A DNA stretch of 64,000 nucleotides from Dasypus novemcinctus (lineage: Eukaryota; Chordata; Mammalia; Cingulata; Dasypodidae). The notes under the pieces were generated by a model, which saw only the letters and a program-made list of their open reading frames with translations, did not search any database and had not been told where the DNA came from. The number at the start of each line of letters is the position of its first letter. The stretch's first letter is position 1. This document shows positions 1 through 12,664 of this stretch, in pieces. Location: assembly GCF_030445035.2 (NCBI RefSeq), contig NC_080689.1:28921278-28985277 (forward strand), given 5' to 3'. The position numbers and the translations under genes are program-made.

Positions 1-171
1 GACACCGCCGTGGCCGCCTCGGCTGGGCTCCGCGGCCGGCTGCCGCTGCTGCTCCGGGGCGTCTCTGGCTGCCGGCTCCCGCCGCGCCGCGCTTCCCTCG
101 AGAGTCCCGCGTCGAGCTCACAGCGGCCTCGGCTCGGCAGCACCGCCCCACGCCCCGCGCGCGACTCTCTT
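1..171. other. CpG-rich segment at the left edge, origin unknown
   Basis: About 170 bases that are strongly GC- and CpG-rich, ending abruptly where AT-rich L1 sequence begins. One plus-strand frame is open from the edge and rich in Arg, Pro, Ser and Leu, but it has no ATG; its first candidate start is a GTG at 10, and the frame runs on into the L1 sequence. It could be part of a CpG island, a 5' exon, or the 5' end of a retrocopy whose start lies off the window. I do not recognise the encoded peptide and do not claim a gene. Confidence 0.4.
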
Positions 172-715
172 ACTGGTGAATATTTAAACATTTCCCATCT
201 GATACTGGAAACAACAAAAAACGTATACTTCCACAACTTTATTCAATATTGTACAGAAGGTCCTAGTCAGTGAAATAAAGCAAGAAGAAGAAAAAGATGA
301 TATAAAGTGGAAAAATGTAAAATTGTCATTATTTGGTGATGACATATTTAGATAGAGAAAAAAAACTAAGAATAGAAAACCATTAAAATTTCTAAGACAT
401 TTTAAGCAGACTTCTGAATTCATGTTCAATATGTGAAACCCATTGCCTTTCTGTATATTACCAGCAAATAGAAAGATGAAATTTTTAAAAATTACTACTC
501 ATATTAGCATCAAAAAATATATATAATGCATATGAATAATTTTAATGAAAAGTATGAAAGATCCCTTTCCTGAAAACTACATATTTCTAAGGTTATTAAA
601 GGATATCTACATCAATGGATAGCTATATTCTGTCCATGAATTGGTAGATTCATTATTTATAAGATTAATTACTCCCCAAATTTTCAAATATTAAAGAATG
701 ATTCAATATGTGTAC
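172..715 (+). repeat. Old L1 fragment (ORF2 reverse transcriptase region)
   Basis: The sequence follows the L1 ORF2 region around the reverse transcriptase active site, with recognisable blocks such as ttattcaatattgta and gatgacatatttagatag. Past that it reads into the stretch that normally precedes the ORF2 connection region. Stops and indels are frequent and the usual FADD block is degraded. This is an ancient, 5'- and 3'-truncated copy with no coding potential. Confidence 0.8.
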
Positions 716-3569
716 TTTTAAGTTAATAATACCTCAGGAAAGTTTTAAAAATACATATATAGAACTTTTGCTTAAGCAAATTCATTGTGCACTGACCAAT
801 ATTAATTGAAAGACTGATATTTGCATCCAATGAGTTTTTAAAAGCTTCAAACACTTGGTTGAGCTGCAGCCTCTCTTGCTTATACATTTTACAATGGTCT
901 AAATCTGAGCAATGAAACACCTGCATCATGTACAAACTTCATAATCAATACTGCTTCATTGATATCTGCCTACAGAAAGTGTCTCTAATCTACCTGGCTT
1001 CATAACAGTCTTTCTTTAAGCCACCTACTCTGCAAATTACCTAGAACACATTTCTTGTCCACTGTGTCATAAGTGACACAGATTTTGTCACAGGCAGGTA
1101 AAGACGGAATTAACTCATATTCTATATTCATTAGAAAATGATGAAACAGATACCAAGAATTCATATTATTGGTAGGTGATCATATATTCTGGTTTGCATG
1201 GTACAGACCTGATTTATGGTGCTTCCTTGGAAGAATTATTAATAGCATTGCCTTTCACTGTCAAAGTATCTCAAGCTTGGAAAATAAATTATTTGGTTAT
1301 CCTAATTATTGTTCTAATATAATATCTGCTTCATTTTGGTCCATGTTAAGCAAACATTCTTATATAAATTGTTTGCAAGTGACATTTTTACAAAGCAAAG
1401 TCAGTCAATACACCCAACTTTTTAAAAATTAATTTTCTAAGGTTTTTAATTATAAGTGTAATTTTATTATGTAGAAAATCTTTATGTAAAAGATAATTCC
1501 TTTATTATCTCACTTTAAGCAAATAAGATCTAATTCAGATAATTTTTTTCTAATACAAATCAACTGAAAATATCACATATGCACTCCATCAAATTGAAAA
1601 ATGCTTACTTTAAGTAATAGAATATAAACAATTATGATGGAGGCATAATAAGTGTTTCATGAATAAATGAAGCAAAGAATTAGTTCATAAAAGACTAACA
1701 CAACTTGAGTATGCCGATAAAATGAATATGAAACAATAAAATTATAATAATAAAAAGGAGACTATTTTTCCAGAATTTCCTGTAGAATATTTTTTAACAT
1801 TGTTACTTTTAAATAAATGGTAATTTAAAAAATAAAAGCATTTAGTCACACATACAAAGACAATTAGAAAATGTAGGTTACAATTTAACAACTTGTATAT
1901 TTTAGGAAATATGATTTGCTTAAATATATTATATTATCGCCAGTTAGGTAGCCTGCTTAATTGTGATAACATTTAAATGTGACTTTATTAAAAATCTCAT
2001 TCATAATATATTTTCTTAAAGATCTCAGTCTTGACCATTAAATTCATCTATGCTGAATTGTTCCATCCAAAAATGAAACAAAATTTTTCAAAACTTTCCA
2101 AGACTTGTCTTATAAAATTTCTTAAAAATTTTCAAATTAGTATGTATTTTAGCTGTGTTTATTACTGTTCCAGTAAGCAACTTTTCCCAGAATGTTTCAT
2201 GTTATCACCAAAGACCAAACAAAGCACTAGTATGAAGACTCGGCAAGAGGAAAAAAATCAAGCATATTTGGGAAAATAATTTTTTCCTTGGAGATCATTA
2301 GTAAATGAAGCAACAAATGAATTATTAGAAATTATATTTTATTATATAATTGCATGAAAAGAAAAATAAAAGATAATTTGAATTCCTACAATAATATAGA
2401 TCTCTTGTCTGTAACATGAGATGCATTGTGTTTTGGCAGTTTACAAAACACTTTATTTTGTACATAAAGAGTTTTGCATATAACGATAGAGTTGAATGAA
2501 GATTCCAAATATCTTCTTTTTTAGAGGCAGGGGAAGGTTATTTATTCTGGCAAATTTTGAATAGTGTGATGTTACAAACTTTAGATAAATATGGATAACA
2601 AACTGAAATCAACAATGCCAGTAATATAAACCAGGAGAGTTTGATTTTTGTGAATTTTAAATTAGTATGGCCAGTTTAACTAAAATTGACTATGCATTTA
2701 ATTTAATGTTTTAAAATAATGAGTTATTTCTAATATATTTAATTAATTTTCTCTAAGTTAAATGAAGAGTAGGAGGTATACAACAGAGGATTTACCAGCT
2801 TTTAGTTCTTTTTCTCTGAGTTAGGAACTCTATAGTTAACATTTCCTAGAACTTACTTATGACATTAGAGAAAATATCTTAAAAGCAGCCATGGGGTTGG
2901 GGGTGGGAGACAGATTACTTTCAGAAGAAGGATAATTCATAGCCTACTTCAAAATGAAACAAATGGAAACCAGAAAATGGAGTAATATATTCGATATTGC
3001 AGTGTACTCATAAACATTCCATCAACAAAGAATTTTATGTGCAGTGAAAATACATTTAAGGAACAAAGAAAAGTGCATTTTTTCAGTTTTCCTTTTTAAA
3101 AAAAGAACTAAAATGTCTAGTAAAATCATACATATTGAAAGGAAATCCCTCAAAAATTTGAGGATATTGACTGGTTTTGGAGTCTGATCCAATCACATGA
3201 TTTTTATATGAGTACAAAATGTAGTAGATTTTATACTAGAATAATAATTAGGTAAGAAGAGATAAAATATTTGTAATTTTATCTTGTAATTTTCAGATGA
3301 AAGGTAAAGATACCCATTAACTCCAGAGTAAGTTTAGTTAAGAATTCATATGAGAATTTCTAATGGTGTGACAATGCTAAATTTTATTTAAGTTTCTGTT
3401 TCTGGAAAATTGCAATGGTTAACAAAATCCCCTTACTTTTTATGTTTGGAGGAAATGCTTACTGCAAAGAACCACTCTTCCTCATATTACTCATAATAGA
3501 TAAGATTAAAGTATTTCTGGATTTTGTCTAGGTTCTTGACTATGCTGCAGAAATGAATTCAAGAGCATG
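716..3569. other. AT-rich stretch, no gene seen
   Basis: AT-rich sequence with only short chance frames. I see no coding signal, RNA gene or repeat family that I can name. It is typical of intergenic or intronic mammalian DNA and may include very old repeats below my recognition limit. Confidence 0.6.
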
Positions 3570-4320
3570 CCGGGTGAGTTAGGCCAGTAATATGTTCAGG
3601 TAGGAAGGGAAGAGAAATGGGAGAATATAAGACACCATGGGTCCCAGGTGAAGAGGAAGGGGCTGAAACATGATAAAAGGGCTGGTTTACAGACTACAAT
3701 TTCCCATTATAGATTATAATTGCTCAGCTTTTACTGTGTTGCCACATGGCAGAGGATAAATGACAAGAGCAGGGTGCAGAAGGCAGAAGAGAGTGCTCAG
3801 GCCATGAGAGAAGGAATTCAGACCTTGTGCCTGCTTTTCGAACTGTTAATTATTCCACCCCTTTGCTGTTGACAGGGGAGGAGTTCCAGCTCTTTGCTGT
3901 TTTGATTGATTACCCCACCCATCAATCCCCCATGAGGGCCCAATGATAAAGTCCTTGAGGAATACACAGGGTTTCTCCTGGCTTCCAGAGGAAGTCTTTG
4001 TTCTGAATGGCAGAATCTTGGGGAGGGTCTTCCAGCAGCCATCTTGGGGTTATTGATGTCCACATGGACTTCTTACCAGGTTCCAGATCCATTTGTTCAA
4101 AAGGATGCCCCCTTTGTTTACCCTATGACAAGAGTAGACAGCAGTCTAAATTTCCATTCTTTGCCTCACGAATGATTAGCTGAATTGTTTATACCCATGG
4201 ATCAGTCTTGACAAAATATCTGATTTGACCAAATTTTAGCTATGCTTTTCTCTTTCTGCTACACTTCTAACCTTTGATCATCCTCACCTGAGCCAGCATA
4301 CAACCTCCCCTTAAAGGCTT
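3570..4320. other. Moderately GC-rich unassigned segment, possibly LTR-derived
   Basis: About 750 bases of more balanced composition than the flanks. Read on the minus strand it contains ccaagatggctgctgga, a block that often occurs in retroviral LTRs and leaders, and a run of 81 open codons. I cannot define TG...CA ends or a target-site duplication. It may be an old LTR, but I leave it unassigned. Confidence 0.3.
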
Positions 4321-4321
4321 G

Positions 4322-4610
4322 CTATGTATTGAATTATGTCACCCATAAAACACGTTCAAGTTCTAAAACCCACTCATGTGGCTGTGAACCCATGTAAATA
4401 GAAACTCTGAAGATCTTATTAAGGTGAGGCCAAAATGAATCTGATGTAACGAAAATCCTTATTATCAGAGGAAATTTGGAAACAAAAAGTTAAGAGGCAG
4501 ATGGGGAGAGAGATGGTCATACTATGGAGACAGAGATTGAGCAAGCCACCATCGGAATGCTACAGACTTCAGTAAGTCAGGAAGATCCTTCCATGAAAGT
4601 CTTTTTAAAG
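4322..4610 (+). repeat. MLT1-like (ERVL-MaLR) LTR fragment
   Basis: The order of blocks matches the 5' half of MLT1-type LTRs: attgaattatgtcaccca, a gtgaacccatgtaaata block, then cttattatcagaggaaattt and an agagagatgg block. It is diverged and the 3' end is not clear. MLT1 LTRs are remnants of non-autonomous ERVL-type elements found across placental mammals. Confidence 0.55.
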
Positions 4611-7600
4611 TCTAAAGGCTTTTATGTGTTTCAGGACTCATGATTTTACCAAAGGAAGGTAGAAGTAGTGGTCTATGCATGGAAGAAAAGCCACATTATT
4701 TAAATGCTGAGTGAGAGGTATTTTATATTTTTACAGCACAATTTCTTGAGTTTTAATTAATTTTAAAAGTGCCTTGAAAGAAAAATAAGTAAAGAAATAC
4801 TTACTAAAGGAAGGTAGAACTCTGCTTTTGTCCTCTTGATATGTCTTTTCACATGGATGGATCTGCATTAGTATAGAACTCTTGGCCTCTTTGCCTCTGC
4901 ACCACCCACTGATGACTTAAGTGGGTGGTGAGTTTAGGCTAGGAAACAGGACATATATTTGTCCTTTCTTCTTCCCTTTGTTTATGGTTACAAATGTCCC
5001 CAACATGCAGACTTTAAGTCATCTGCTCATTGAAATTTTGCCTCTTAGGAAGGATGATTAAAGCTTGTGGTGACTGGCCAAGGCAGGTTATTGTTGGAGT
5101 GAGGCAGCAAGGGAGGCATCGAGCCTTCATGAAAGATGCAGCAAAGCTGCACGGACTTCACGATTACCAGGACCTTCAGCAGGCAGGATGGTCACAAGGC
5201 TCAGGCAGGGCTAAGGCAAAAGCACAGCTCCTCCTGACAAAAGTCTTTCTGAACACAGGCCTTAGTTTGTAGAAGTACATTTACTGATGTTAAACATCAA
5301 GGCCATTGTGTTCCATATGCACACTAAGGCAGTAGTAAGGCTCCACCTTTAAATTGACTGAGGCCTGGAAAGGCAATATTAGATTGCCTCCCAAGCTCCA
5401 TTCTATGTCAGGAGCAAACAGGGAACCTGATGGGGATGACCTCAGATTCTTGCACCCCATCAACTGGTCTCAAGTTGACTTTGGTCTGGTGAATGAGGGA
5501 GGAATGCTAAAGGAGTCAGTTTCCCCAGATCTGAGACATTTCCTAGCATCAAGCAGTAGAATCCCTGGCACAGGGGTAAAATGCAGGTTTTGTCACTAGA
5601 TAAAGCTACCTTTAAATTCAGCGCAGGAGGTTCAACAGGGAAATGGAAATTCAGAGGTTTTAAATATAACAGTTGGGAAGAAAGCAGTTTAAATAAGACC
5701 TAGGGACTAGTGCTGTTATCCTTACATTATTCAATCTTTTGCAGGATAATAAGAAGCAATTCAAATGCCTTTCTGAGTGGATTTTTTTTCTCAAATATTT
5801 TTAAGTGCATAGTACAAAACGTCAATTTCTTCCTGGGAAATTTCTCCCAATGAAGTTTAAGTTCACAGACCATGATTTCCAAATATCTGGCAGAGTGTTG
5901 GAAAATAAAATAATCTTGCCAACAAAACACCTCTTTGTATCAATATAGAAGAGAAAGAGAACTGCTGTAAGCACTACAGATTTATATGCATGTAAATGTA
6001 GTACAAAATTTCTACAAATTTTGGACAGACCCCCATGCAAATGTATACAGAACAGTAGAAGAAAGAACAATGAAAACATCTCTTATCTCCCTTGTGAATT
6101 GTCTCTTGTGTATCCAGGAGACTTTTCTAGAGATAAGTATTTACATTTCTTACAGTCAAAAGGCCCAACACTTAACATTGTAAAATCAAAAGGCATGCCT
6201 TCTTTGAGGCCTATTATGGCTTCCTAAGGGGGTGGTTTCCTAAGGGGGTGGTGGTAGGGATGTAGTAGTCTTCTTCCTCTTTATTAGACAAAGAAAGCTT
6301 AACAATCTTACTCTTGCACTAGCTGCTTTGAGAGAAGGAAGGCAAGAATATTTCCCTCATCTACTGCTTCCCTTGTATTGCTGCACGTTTCTGTCACAGA
6401 CTATTAAACACTGTTTACTAGGTTCTGAGATCATACTGTAGGCTAAAATAGCTGCCCCAAGGACTTAATATTGGCTTGTTCTCTAAATACAGTGAGTGTG
6501 GACACAGCAGTGTGACTTTTTTATATACTCTAACTCTTACAAAAGTAACTAAACTGCTGGGCTCTTGAAGAACAGGCAATTACAATGTCCATTTTCAGGA
6601 AGAAACAGCACAGGCTGCAACAGCCAGAGGAACACAACTCTACCCAGGAGTTAAGAACCTGGCAGAACTTAATACAAGTGTAGGAGAAAACAATTGGGAA
6701 CCCAAGTTTCTGTTAACTTTAACTTTGCTCTTGTCTGGGCCTTTCCATCATGGTCACAAGTATCTGCTCTAGCCATGGGATTCACTCCACATTCAAGGGC
6801 GATGCCAACCACTTTTGTTCTTTTGTCCAGAGAAGCAAAAAACTTTCCAAAACCTGCCAGCAAACATCCACTTGCTTCTCATGTATATGTTCTGACCATT
6901 TCCTACTTACCCAATGATGAAGGAGCGATCCTCAACCTAGGTAGAGTGTGCTCCACTGGACAGAGATTGGTAGGAGTTTATTGTCACAAACACTCACCAC
7001 CCTGAGAGGGAGCCATACACAGGGCCACATGGGGGCTGCATTGGGAAGCAGAGTGAAGCCTCAGGGGCTGTGGGAGGCAGGCCTTGTAGTGGCCAGAGGG
7101 AGGGGAAACTGTTTATTCCTGTCTGAAGATGTGATTGACCTATTTGAATGATTTCCCAGCCAGGCAGGAAGGTGAAACCCTTTAAGTTGAAGACCTAGCT
7201 GGGTGCAGCTGATCCCTGTAACAGGGACCTGGCCGGGTCGGCAGCCGCTCACAGCGAGTGAGGGCATATCTGACAAGAGCAGGGAATTCACAGATAGGCC
7301 TTTGGGGTTCTAAAAATACCACGGCAGCATTTTAATATTACATCTTAAATTCAGGCCTTACGTTACAGAGTATCAAATGGCTTTCTTGCTGGTAAATGAG
7401 ACTTGGAAATTAACATGTTCTCTCCATATTTCTAGTAAATTAGGTGAGGAGAAGGAAGTTGAGGTGGATTGTTATGTTAATCAACTAACAATGCCCCCCA
7501 CAGTCTAATAATTTAAATTTCTGAGAAGTATAGCATGATTTTCACAGTCCCCTTCAATTTTACTATAGTGCTTTAGGTCAGAGGTCACAGGAAATGTTAT

Positions 7601-8113
7601 GGATTATATCCTTTTAACTCAGGTCCTATTAAGCATCTTGATGCAAAAAGCAGTTTAGTGTTATTTCCCAGGGGAACAGGGCTATTTATGCTAGGAAAAT
7701 GAAAACAAAAACAAAATAAAGGATATTGCTATCTTTAAGTAGATTTCCTAAGAGTCACACAATACATTTCACTTCCACCATTACTGTTCATAATTCATTA
7801 TTTAGTTACATTTAGCTGTAAGAGAGAAGGGAGGCTGACAAATGAAAAATTTTCTTTGGACTCATAGCTACAAAGAATAGAATTGGTAGTTGTGTTACTA
7901 ACAGTGGTTACGATTGGAGGGAATTAGCAGTTTCTCTGATGATCAGGTTTAATGTTTATAATGGGAAAGTATACACTTATGTCTTATAAAAATTGAAAAA
8001 ATATTAGAAGATTTTTCTTCTAATTAGTGATTGGCAACCTTTTTCTTCAAGGGCTAGATAATGAACATTAAGGGCTTATGGGCTATGCAGTCTTTGGGGG
8101 AGATGAAGCTGTA
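4611..8113. other. Long stretch without a recognised gene
   Basis: No convincing coding frame; the longest (103 codons, plus strand, 6694-7005) has no domain I recognise. The 5000-5640 and 6690-7290 portions are more GC-rich than their surroundings and could hold old retroviral or LTR remnants, but no primer binding site, LTR ends or protein motifs are visible. Confidence 0.5.
6221..6254. repeat. Two-copy 15-bp tandem duplication
   Basis: The 15-mer ttcctaagggggtgg occurs at 6221-6235 and again at 6237-6251, one base apart and identical. It looks like a recent slippage event in an otherwise unique stretch. Confidence 0.85.
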
Positions 8114-8530
8114 TGTACCACAGAAAATCATGTTCTTAAATTTAATCCGTTCTTGTTGGAGTGAACCCATTGTAAATAGGACCTTGTATTGAGGTTACTT
8201 CAGCTCAGTAACCTTATTACTGGAGTCCTTTATAAGCAGAGTGAAATTGAGACAGAGAGGGAGAAAGCCAAAGGATGTAAGAGGCTAGTCTTTGACAGAA
8301 ACCAGAAGAGACCAGGAGATGCTGCCATGTACCTTGCCATGTGGGAGAGGAGCCAAGGATTGCCAGCAGCCAGCCCAGAGCGCTACAGTCTTCAGGGAGA
8401 AAGCATTGCCTTGTTGAGGCCTTGATTTGGACTTTCTTTTAGCCTGAAAAGTGTAAGCTAATAAATTCTCATTGTTTAAGCCAACCCATTTCATGATATT
8501 TTCTTCAACAGCCCAGGAAACTAAAGCACA
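8114..8530 (+). repeat. MaLR-like LTR
   Basis: Starts at tgtaccacagaaaatcatg and ends with gcccaggaaactaaagca. Inside are ggaccttgtattgaggtta, ggagtcctttataagcaga and a 3' block with aataaattctcattgtttaa, which resembles the poly(A)-signal region of MaLR LTRs. It appears solo. The target-site duplication is not obvious. Family naming would need a repeat library. Confidence 0.6.
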
Positions 8531-9069
8531 GTCTCTCTTGCAATGCCTTAGTTCTTCCCTTTCAATGTGAAAGCAACCGTAGAATATATGTAAGCATATG
8601 AGCAAGGCTGTGCTCCAAAAAAACTATATTTATGATAATAGATGGCCTGCCTATGGCTTATGGTTTCCTAACCCTGCTGTAGATGATAAGTTCTATAAAT
8701 GGAGAGAACATATTTGTTTTTGCTCAAATTTTATTTCCAATAGCATATTGAACAGCATTAGAAAAAAAATCAGCCTGAAAAACATAAAAGGCTTAGGAAT
8801 ATAAAGAAAGGTATGATATTTGGAAGACACGTAAGGGGATGCTAAATTTTCATTTTACTTATTATGGAAACAAGAGATTCTGTTGCCTGTTGATATGAAA
8901 AACAAACAGAGGTTTAAGTATATTAATTCAGTGACTAAAATAAGAATAAAATAACAGTGATCAAATATTAGAAAATTAAAAGTAGGAAGATGTGGAAATA
9001 GTATATACCCTCTAAATTCTAGTTGCTCAAATTAAAGAATCAATACAGATTTTTTGAATTAAAGAAAAT
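8531..9069. other. AT-rich stretch, no gene seen
   Basis: No coding or RNA gene signal. The right-hand part grades into the L1 fragment that follows, so its last portion may also be L1-derived. Confidence 0.5.
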
Positions 9070-9525
9070 CAAAGATAGTTCAATAAGAGGAAATTTGTAA
9101 ATCCATATTTTTCATATTAACAGGTCAAAGGAAAAATTAATTATCTTTATAGATGTTTTGGGGTCATGTGATAAAAATCTAGTGTTGAAAATTCTTAGAA
9201 TATTAGCAGTTGGAAGAATTATTTTTATCCTGATAAAAATATCTGTGTGTAACTAATACCTACAGAGTGAAAAGTAGAGGCACCTCGATTAAAGTCAGGA
9301 ATCAGATAATAGTGTAAACTGTTGCTTAATAAATGTTGTGGAATTTATATCACAAGCAATAAAGTAAGTAAAGTGAAAAAGATTTATAGACACTGGTGAA
9401 AAGAGCACAAAATAATTGTGACTAGCATATGAGGATTTAAGTGGAAACTGAAGATAATCAACTGCAAAGCCATTAGAAATAATAAGCAAGTTGATTACAT
9501 TAGATACTTACAAAACATACTACGT
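9070..9525 (+). repeat. Old L1 fragment (ORF2 reverse transcriptase region)
   Basis: Contains diverged L1 ORF2 blocks, for example attaacaggtcaaagga followed by an atctttatagatg block (the RT D-x-x-K region), and then sequence equivalent to the palm domain. Many stops. It ends where the THAP12 retrocopy begins, so the retrocopy probably landed in this older L1. Confidence 0.6.
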
Positions 9526-12500
9526 ATGACGAAGCCGGCCCTGCAGCACCACCTGGCCGAGCTGGCTGGCTGCCCTGAGGAGGCAGGGAGGGCACGACTG
9601 GTCCTGCCGGCAGGGCGGACCACTCTGCCAAACTTCTGCGCTGCTCCCAGATTCATGCCCAAGAGCGCACAGTCCGATCTGGCCTTCACCACATTAGCGG
9701 AGGACCCAGCCAGATGCCAGAAGTGGGTGGAGAATTGAGGGAGAGCAGACTTAGAAGATAAAACATCTTCTCATCAGCTAAATAAACATTATTGGTTATG
9801 TGCAAATACTCTGAGCCCTCTGTGGTCTGTAAAATTAGTTCTAAAAGGACAGTTCTTCAAGATAATGCTATGCCAACAATACTTGATCTTGCTAGTCATT
9901 TGAACAATCCACAAGGTAGAAACAGAAAACTAATGAAAGAATTGAGTGAAGATGAAATCAGGACACTGAAACGGAAAATTTGATGAAACTTCTGAAGAGG
10001 AATAAAAATATAAAGAAACAAACAACAGCAATGCTCAGAATCCCAATGCAGAAAACGTGGGTGAAGAATAGGAGGAAGACCTTTTACCTCTAATCCTTGA
10101 AGAGAAGGGAAACAAAAATACCTAAAATCTTGATTTTTATGGGAAAACAAAACATATCTCCAAATGGATATGAGGCTGATGCACTCCCTGAATGTCTCTT
10201 TATTCCTGATAACTTTCATGCACAGCTCAAAGTGCTGAATAAATTCTGGTAAAGGGGTTCTGGGAAAGAGCTTTGAGACAACAGCAGTTAACATGTTGTT
10301 CTGTTCAAAAACACAGGAGAAACAGTAGCTAGAGATGTGCGAGAGCTGCATTCGGGAAGAAACCCTCAGGGCAGTGAGAGCCTCGCATTTCTTTTCCATT
10401 ATCACTGATGATGTGCTGGACATAGCGGGGAAGAGCACCTGCCCATATTGGTGAGGTTTGTCCATGAATCTCATCATCTGACACAGTAAACTGTAGGTTT
10501 CCTACCTTGCAAAGCTGATGCAGAAATTTTGGCTGTGAAATTTCACAGTACAGTAACTGGGAAGCGGCAACTAAACATGCAGTGCTGTCCTGCACAGGCT
10601 TACATTCTGTCTAGAGGATTTTCTTCTAAAATGAAAGTTGTTGCTTTTAGACTTCTAGAGAAATATCCTCTAGTTGTCTACACACTCTGCTCTTCCTGTG
10701 CCTTAAATATGTGTTTAGCAAAATCACTGCCTGTGATGGGAGTATCTGTTGCTCTGGGAACAATTAAGGAAGTTTCTTCTTTTGCCATTGATCACCACAA
10801 CTGCTTTTAGAACTTGAACAGTATAATTTGTCCTTTTTCAAAATAATGAAGAAGGGGGAATGAACTGAAGGAAATTTGCCATTCTCCGTGAACAGGTAGG
10901 CATGATGCTCTTGATATTTTAGTGGAACTCCTGCAAGCCCTTGCTTTATGTTTAGTTAGCATAAATATTGACACAAATGTTAACTGGAATAACTATATAG
11001 CTGGTCTCACTTTTGTACTCTGTAGCGCAATAACAGATTTTTATTTTATTTTATTTTTTTATCATTGTCGGTCCTATCTTTTATAAGAGCCTTTAGGAAA
11101 ATTCTCTAGGGGCAAACCTTTGATGTCTTCTTTGCAGTCAGTAGTTTGACTGTGGTACTGCATTCACTCAAGGAAGTGATGGAAATTATTGAAGTTTATC
11201 ATACATTTTGGTTTGAGGAAGCCACAAATTTGGGAACCAAACTTGTTATTCAAATGAAACTCCCTGGCAAATTCTGCAGGACTCTGCAAGGTGGTAGGTA
11301 AACTGGAATGCCAACTGTGGCAGTTTGAGATTATTTATGAATTCCAGAAAGAGAGATTGTTTGTAAACTAATCTTTTACTCTGGGTATGATTGTATTAGA
11401 TTCAGCTGATATGTCTTTGATTAAATTATGTTAAGATTAGGGTTTTGATTCTACCACATAAGTAGGATGTAACTCAGGTTAACCCTCCAACCCCTTGGTG
11501 GGCTGATATAAATGGACATTCACTCAAGTAGACACAGAAGAAGGCACAGGAAGAAAGAGAGCTCCATAGACACAGAAGAGGAAAGAGCTTGTTCATTTCA
11601 GTCCTGCCATATAACAGAAATGAGAAGGCTCAAACAGCTAGAGTCTGGTGAGCTGAGCCATTTGTCTGATAGTTTGCAGCTGAAGAGACCAGAGCCCTGA
11701 GCAGCTGAGAAGGCCGGAAAGAAATGAGTCCTCCAGCCTACAGCTGAGATCAAAGAAGCTGGGCCCACAAAGGCTTAAGAGAAAGAAGGGAGAGACCAGG
11801 CCTGCCATATTACTTTAACAGAGGAAGGCTGAACCCTCACAGAGATTGGCAACCATCTTGCTTTAACACATGGCAACAGACTTTAGTGAGAAAATACCTC
11901 TTATGGCACCTTGAGTTGGACTCTTTTGGACCTTGTAACTGTAAGCTTTTACCCCAAATAAATATCCTTTACCCTTTATAAAAGCCAACAGATTTCGGGT
12001 ACTTTCCATCAGCACCCCTTTGGTTGACTAATACATCAACTTCTGAAAGTTACTTTAACTCTAAGTGTTCCAACAGTGGAGCACGTTATTCAGGAACTTA
12101 AAGATACATTGTCAGAACAGCACCTCAGAGTTCTTACATGCTTTTCTCTGGTGCCCTCTGTCACAGGACTCTCAGATTCAGTACATAGGAGGAACTCCAT
12201 GCCGGCATGAACAGAAGTGACTTATTCAATCCTGACACACTCTCAGACAAGCTTCATTGTTGGGGTATGAAATGGAAACTCAGAGGGAAAGCTATAGAGC
12301 TTCCACCTATCATTTATGAAGGACACCATCTGCATGACATCAAGTTTTTTACTATTGTTTATGCATTGTTGAAGTTTTTATATATTCTTCCTATGATGAA
12401 GGTTGAGAATGAACACTCTGAAAATGGATGAAAGTGTCTCAAAGAATGTCTGAGGATACTTGACCAACCAAAGGTCAAGTAACTTGGCTTTAATATTAAT

Positions 12501-12608
12501 TTTGATAGAAAACATGATCTGCATTTAATGGTGGACACTTATGTGAAGTACAATATAACCAAGTCAGAGCTTCCTATAGGTAATTCAAAAACCACTGAAA
12601 ATACCTAA
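9526..12608 (+). pseudogene. THAP12: Processed pseudogene of THAP12 (PRKRIR), split by an LTR
   Basis: THAP12 is a THAP-domain zinc-finger protein related to hAT transposases and linked to regulation of the PKR inhibitor pathway. This copy has no introns. It starts with a GC-rich 5' UTR-like piece, then reads NFCAAP, SDLAF, DPARCQKWVEN, ADLEDKT and QLNKHY of the THAP domain from 9625. Further on come LSEDEIRTLK, HLPILVRFVHESHH, KMKVVAFRLLEKYP, ALNMCLAKS and, near the end, ELHCW, MKWKLRGK and KVENEHSENG, with the stop at 12606. The start codon is CTG rather than ATG, the second zinc Cys is lost, and frames shift and stop repeatedly. An LTR occupies 11316-12035. Without it the copy is about 2.26 kb from start to stop, close to the expected length of the parent coding sequence. 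It is not functional as a THAP12 protein. Confidence 0.9.
11316..12035 (+). mobile_element. Solo LTR (ERVL/MaLR-like) inside the THAP12 pseudogene
   Basis: Begins tgtggcagtttgagatta and ends gttgactaataca, flanked by ccaac (11311-11315) and tcaac (12036-12040), a 5-bp target-site duplication with one change. Removing it rejoins THAP12 sequence on both sides. An aataaatatcc block near 11959 is a likely poly(A) signal. Two more copies of the family lie in the window in reverse orientation. The short 189-base frame inside it is a chance ORF. Confidence 0.85.
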
Positions 12609-12664
12609 GAGATTTTTAAAATAGGTATTCTCTTATATTTGGAGGAAAAAACTGTAAGGTATAT

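Noticed and set aside
10329-10595. Minus-strand 88- and 193-codon frames at 9896-10595
   Set aside because: Antisense shadows of the THAP12 pseudogene, which reads on the plus strand.
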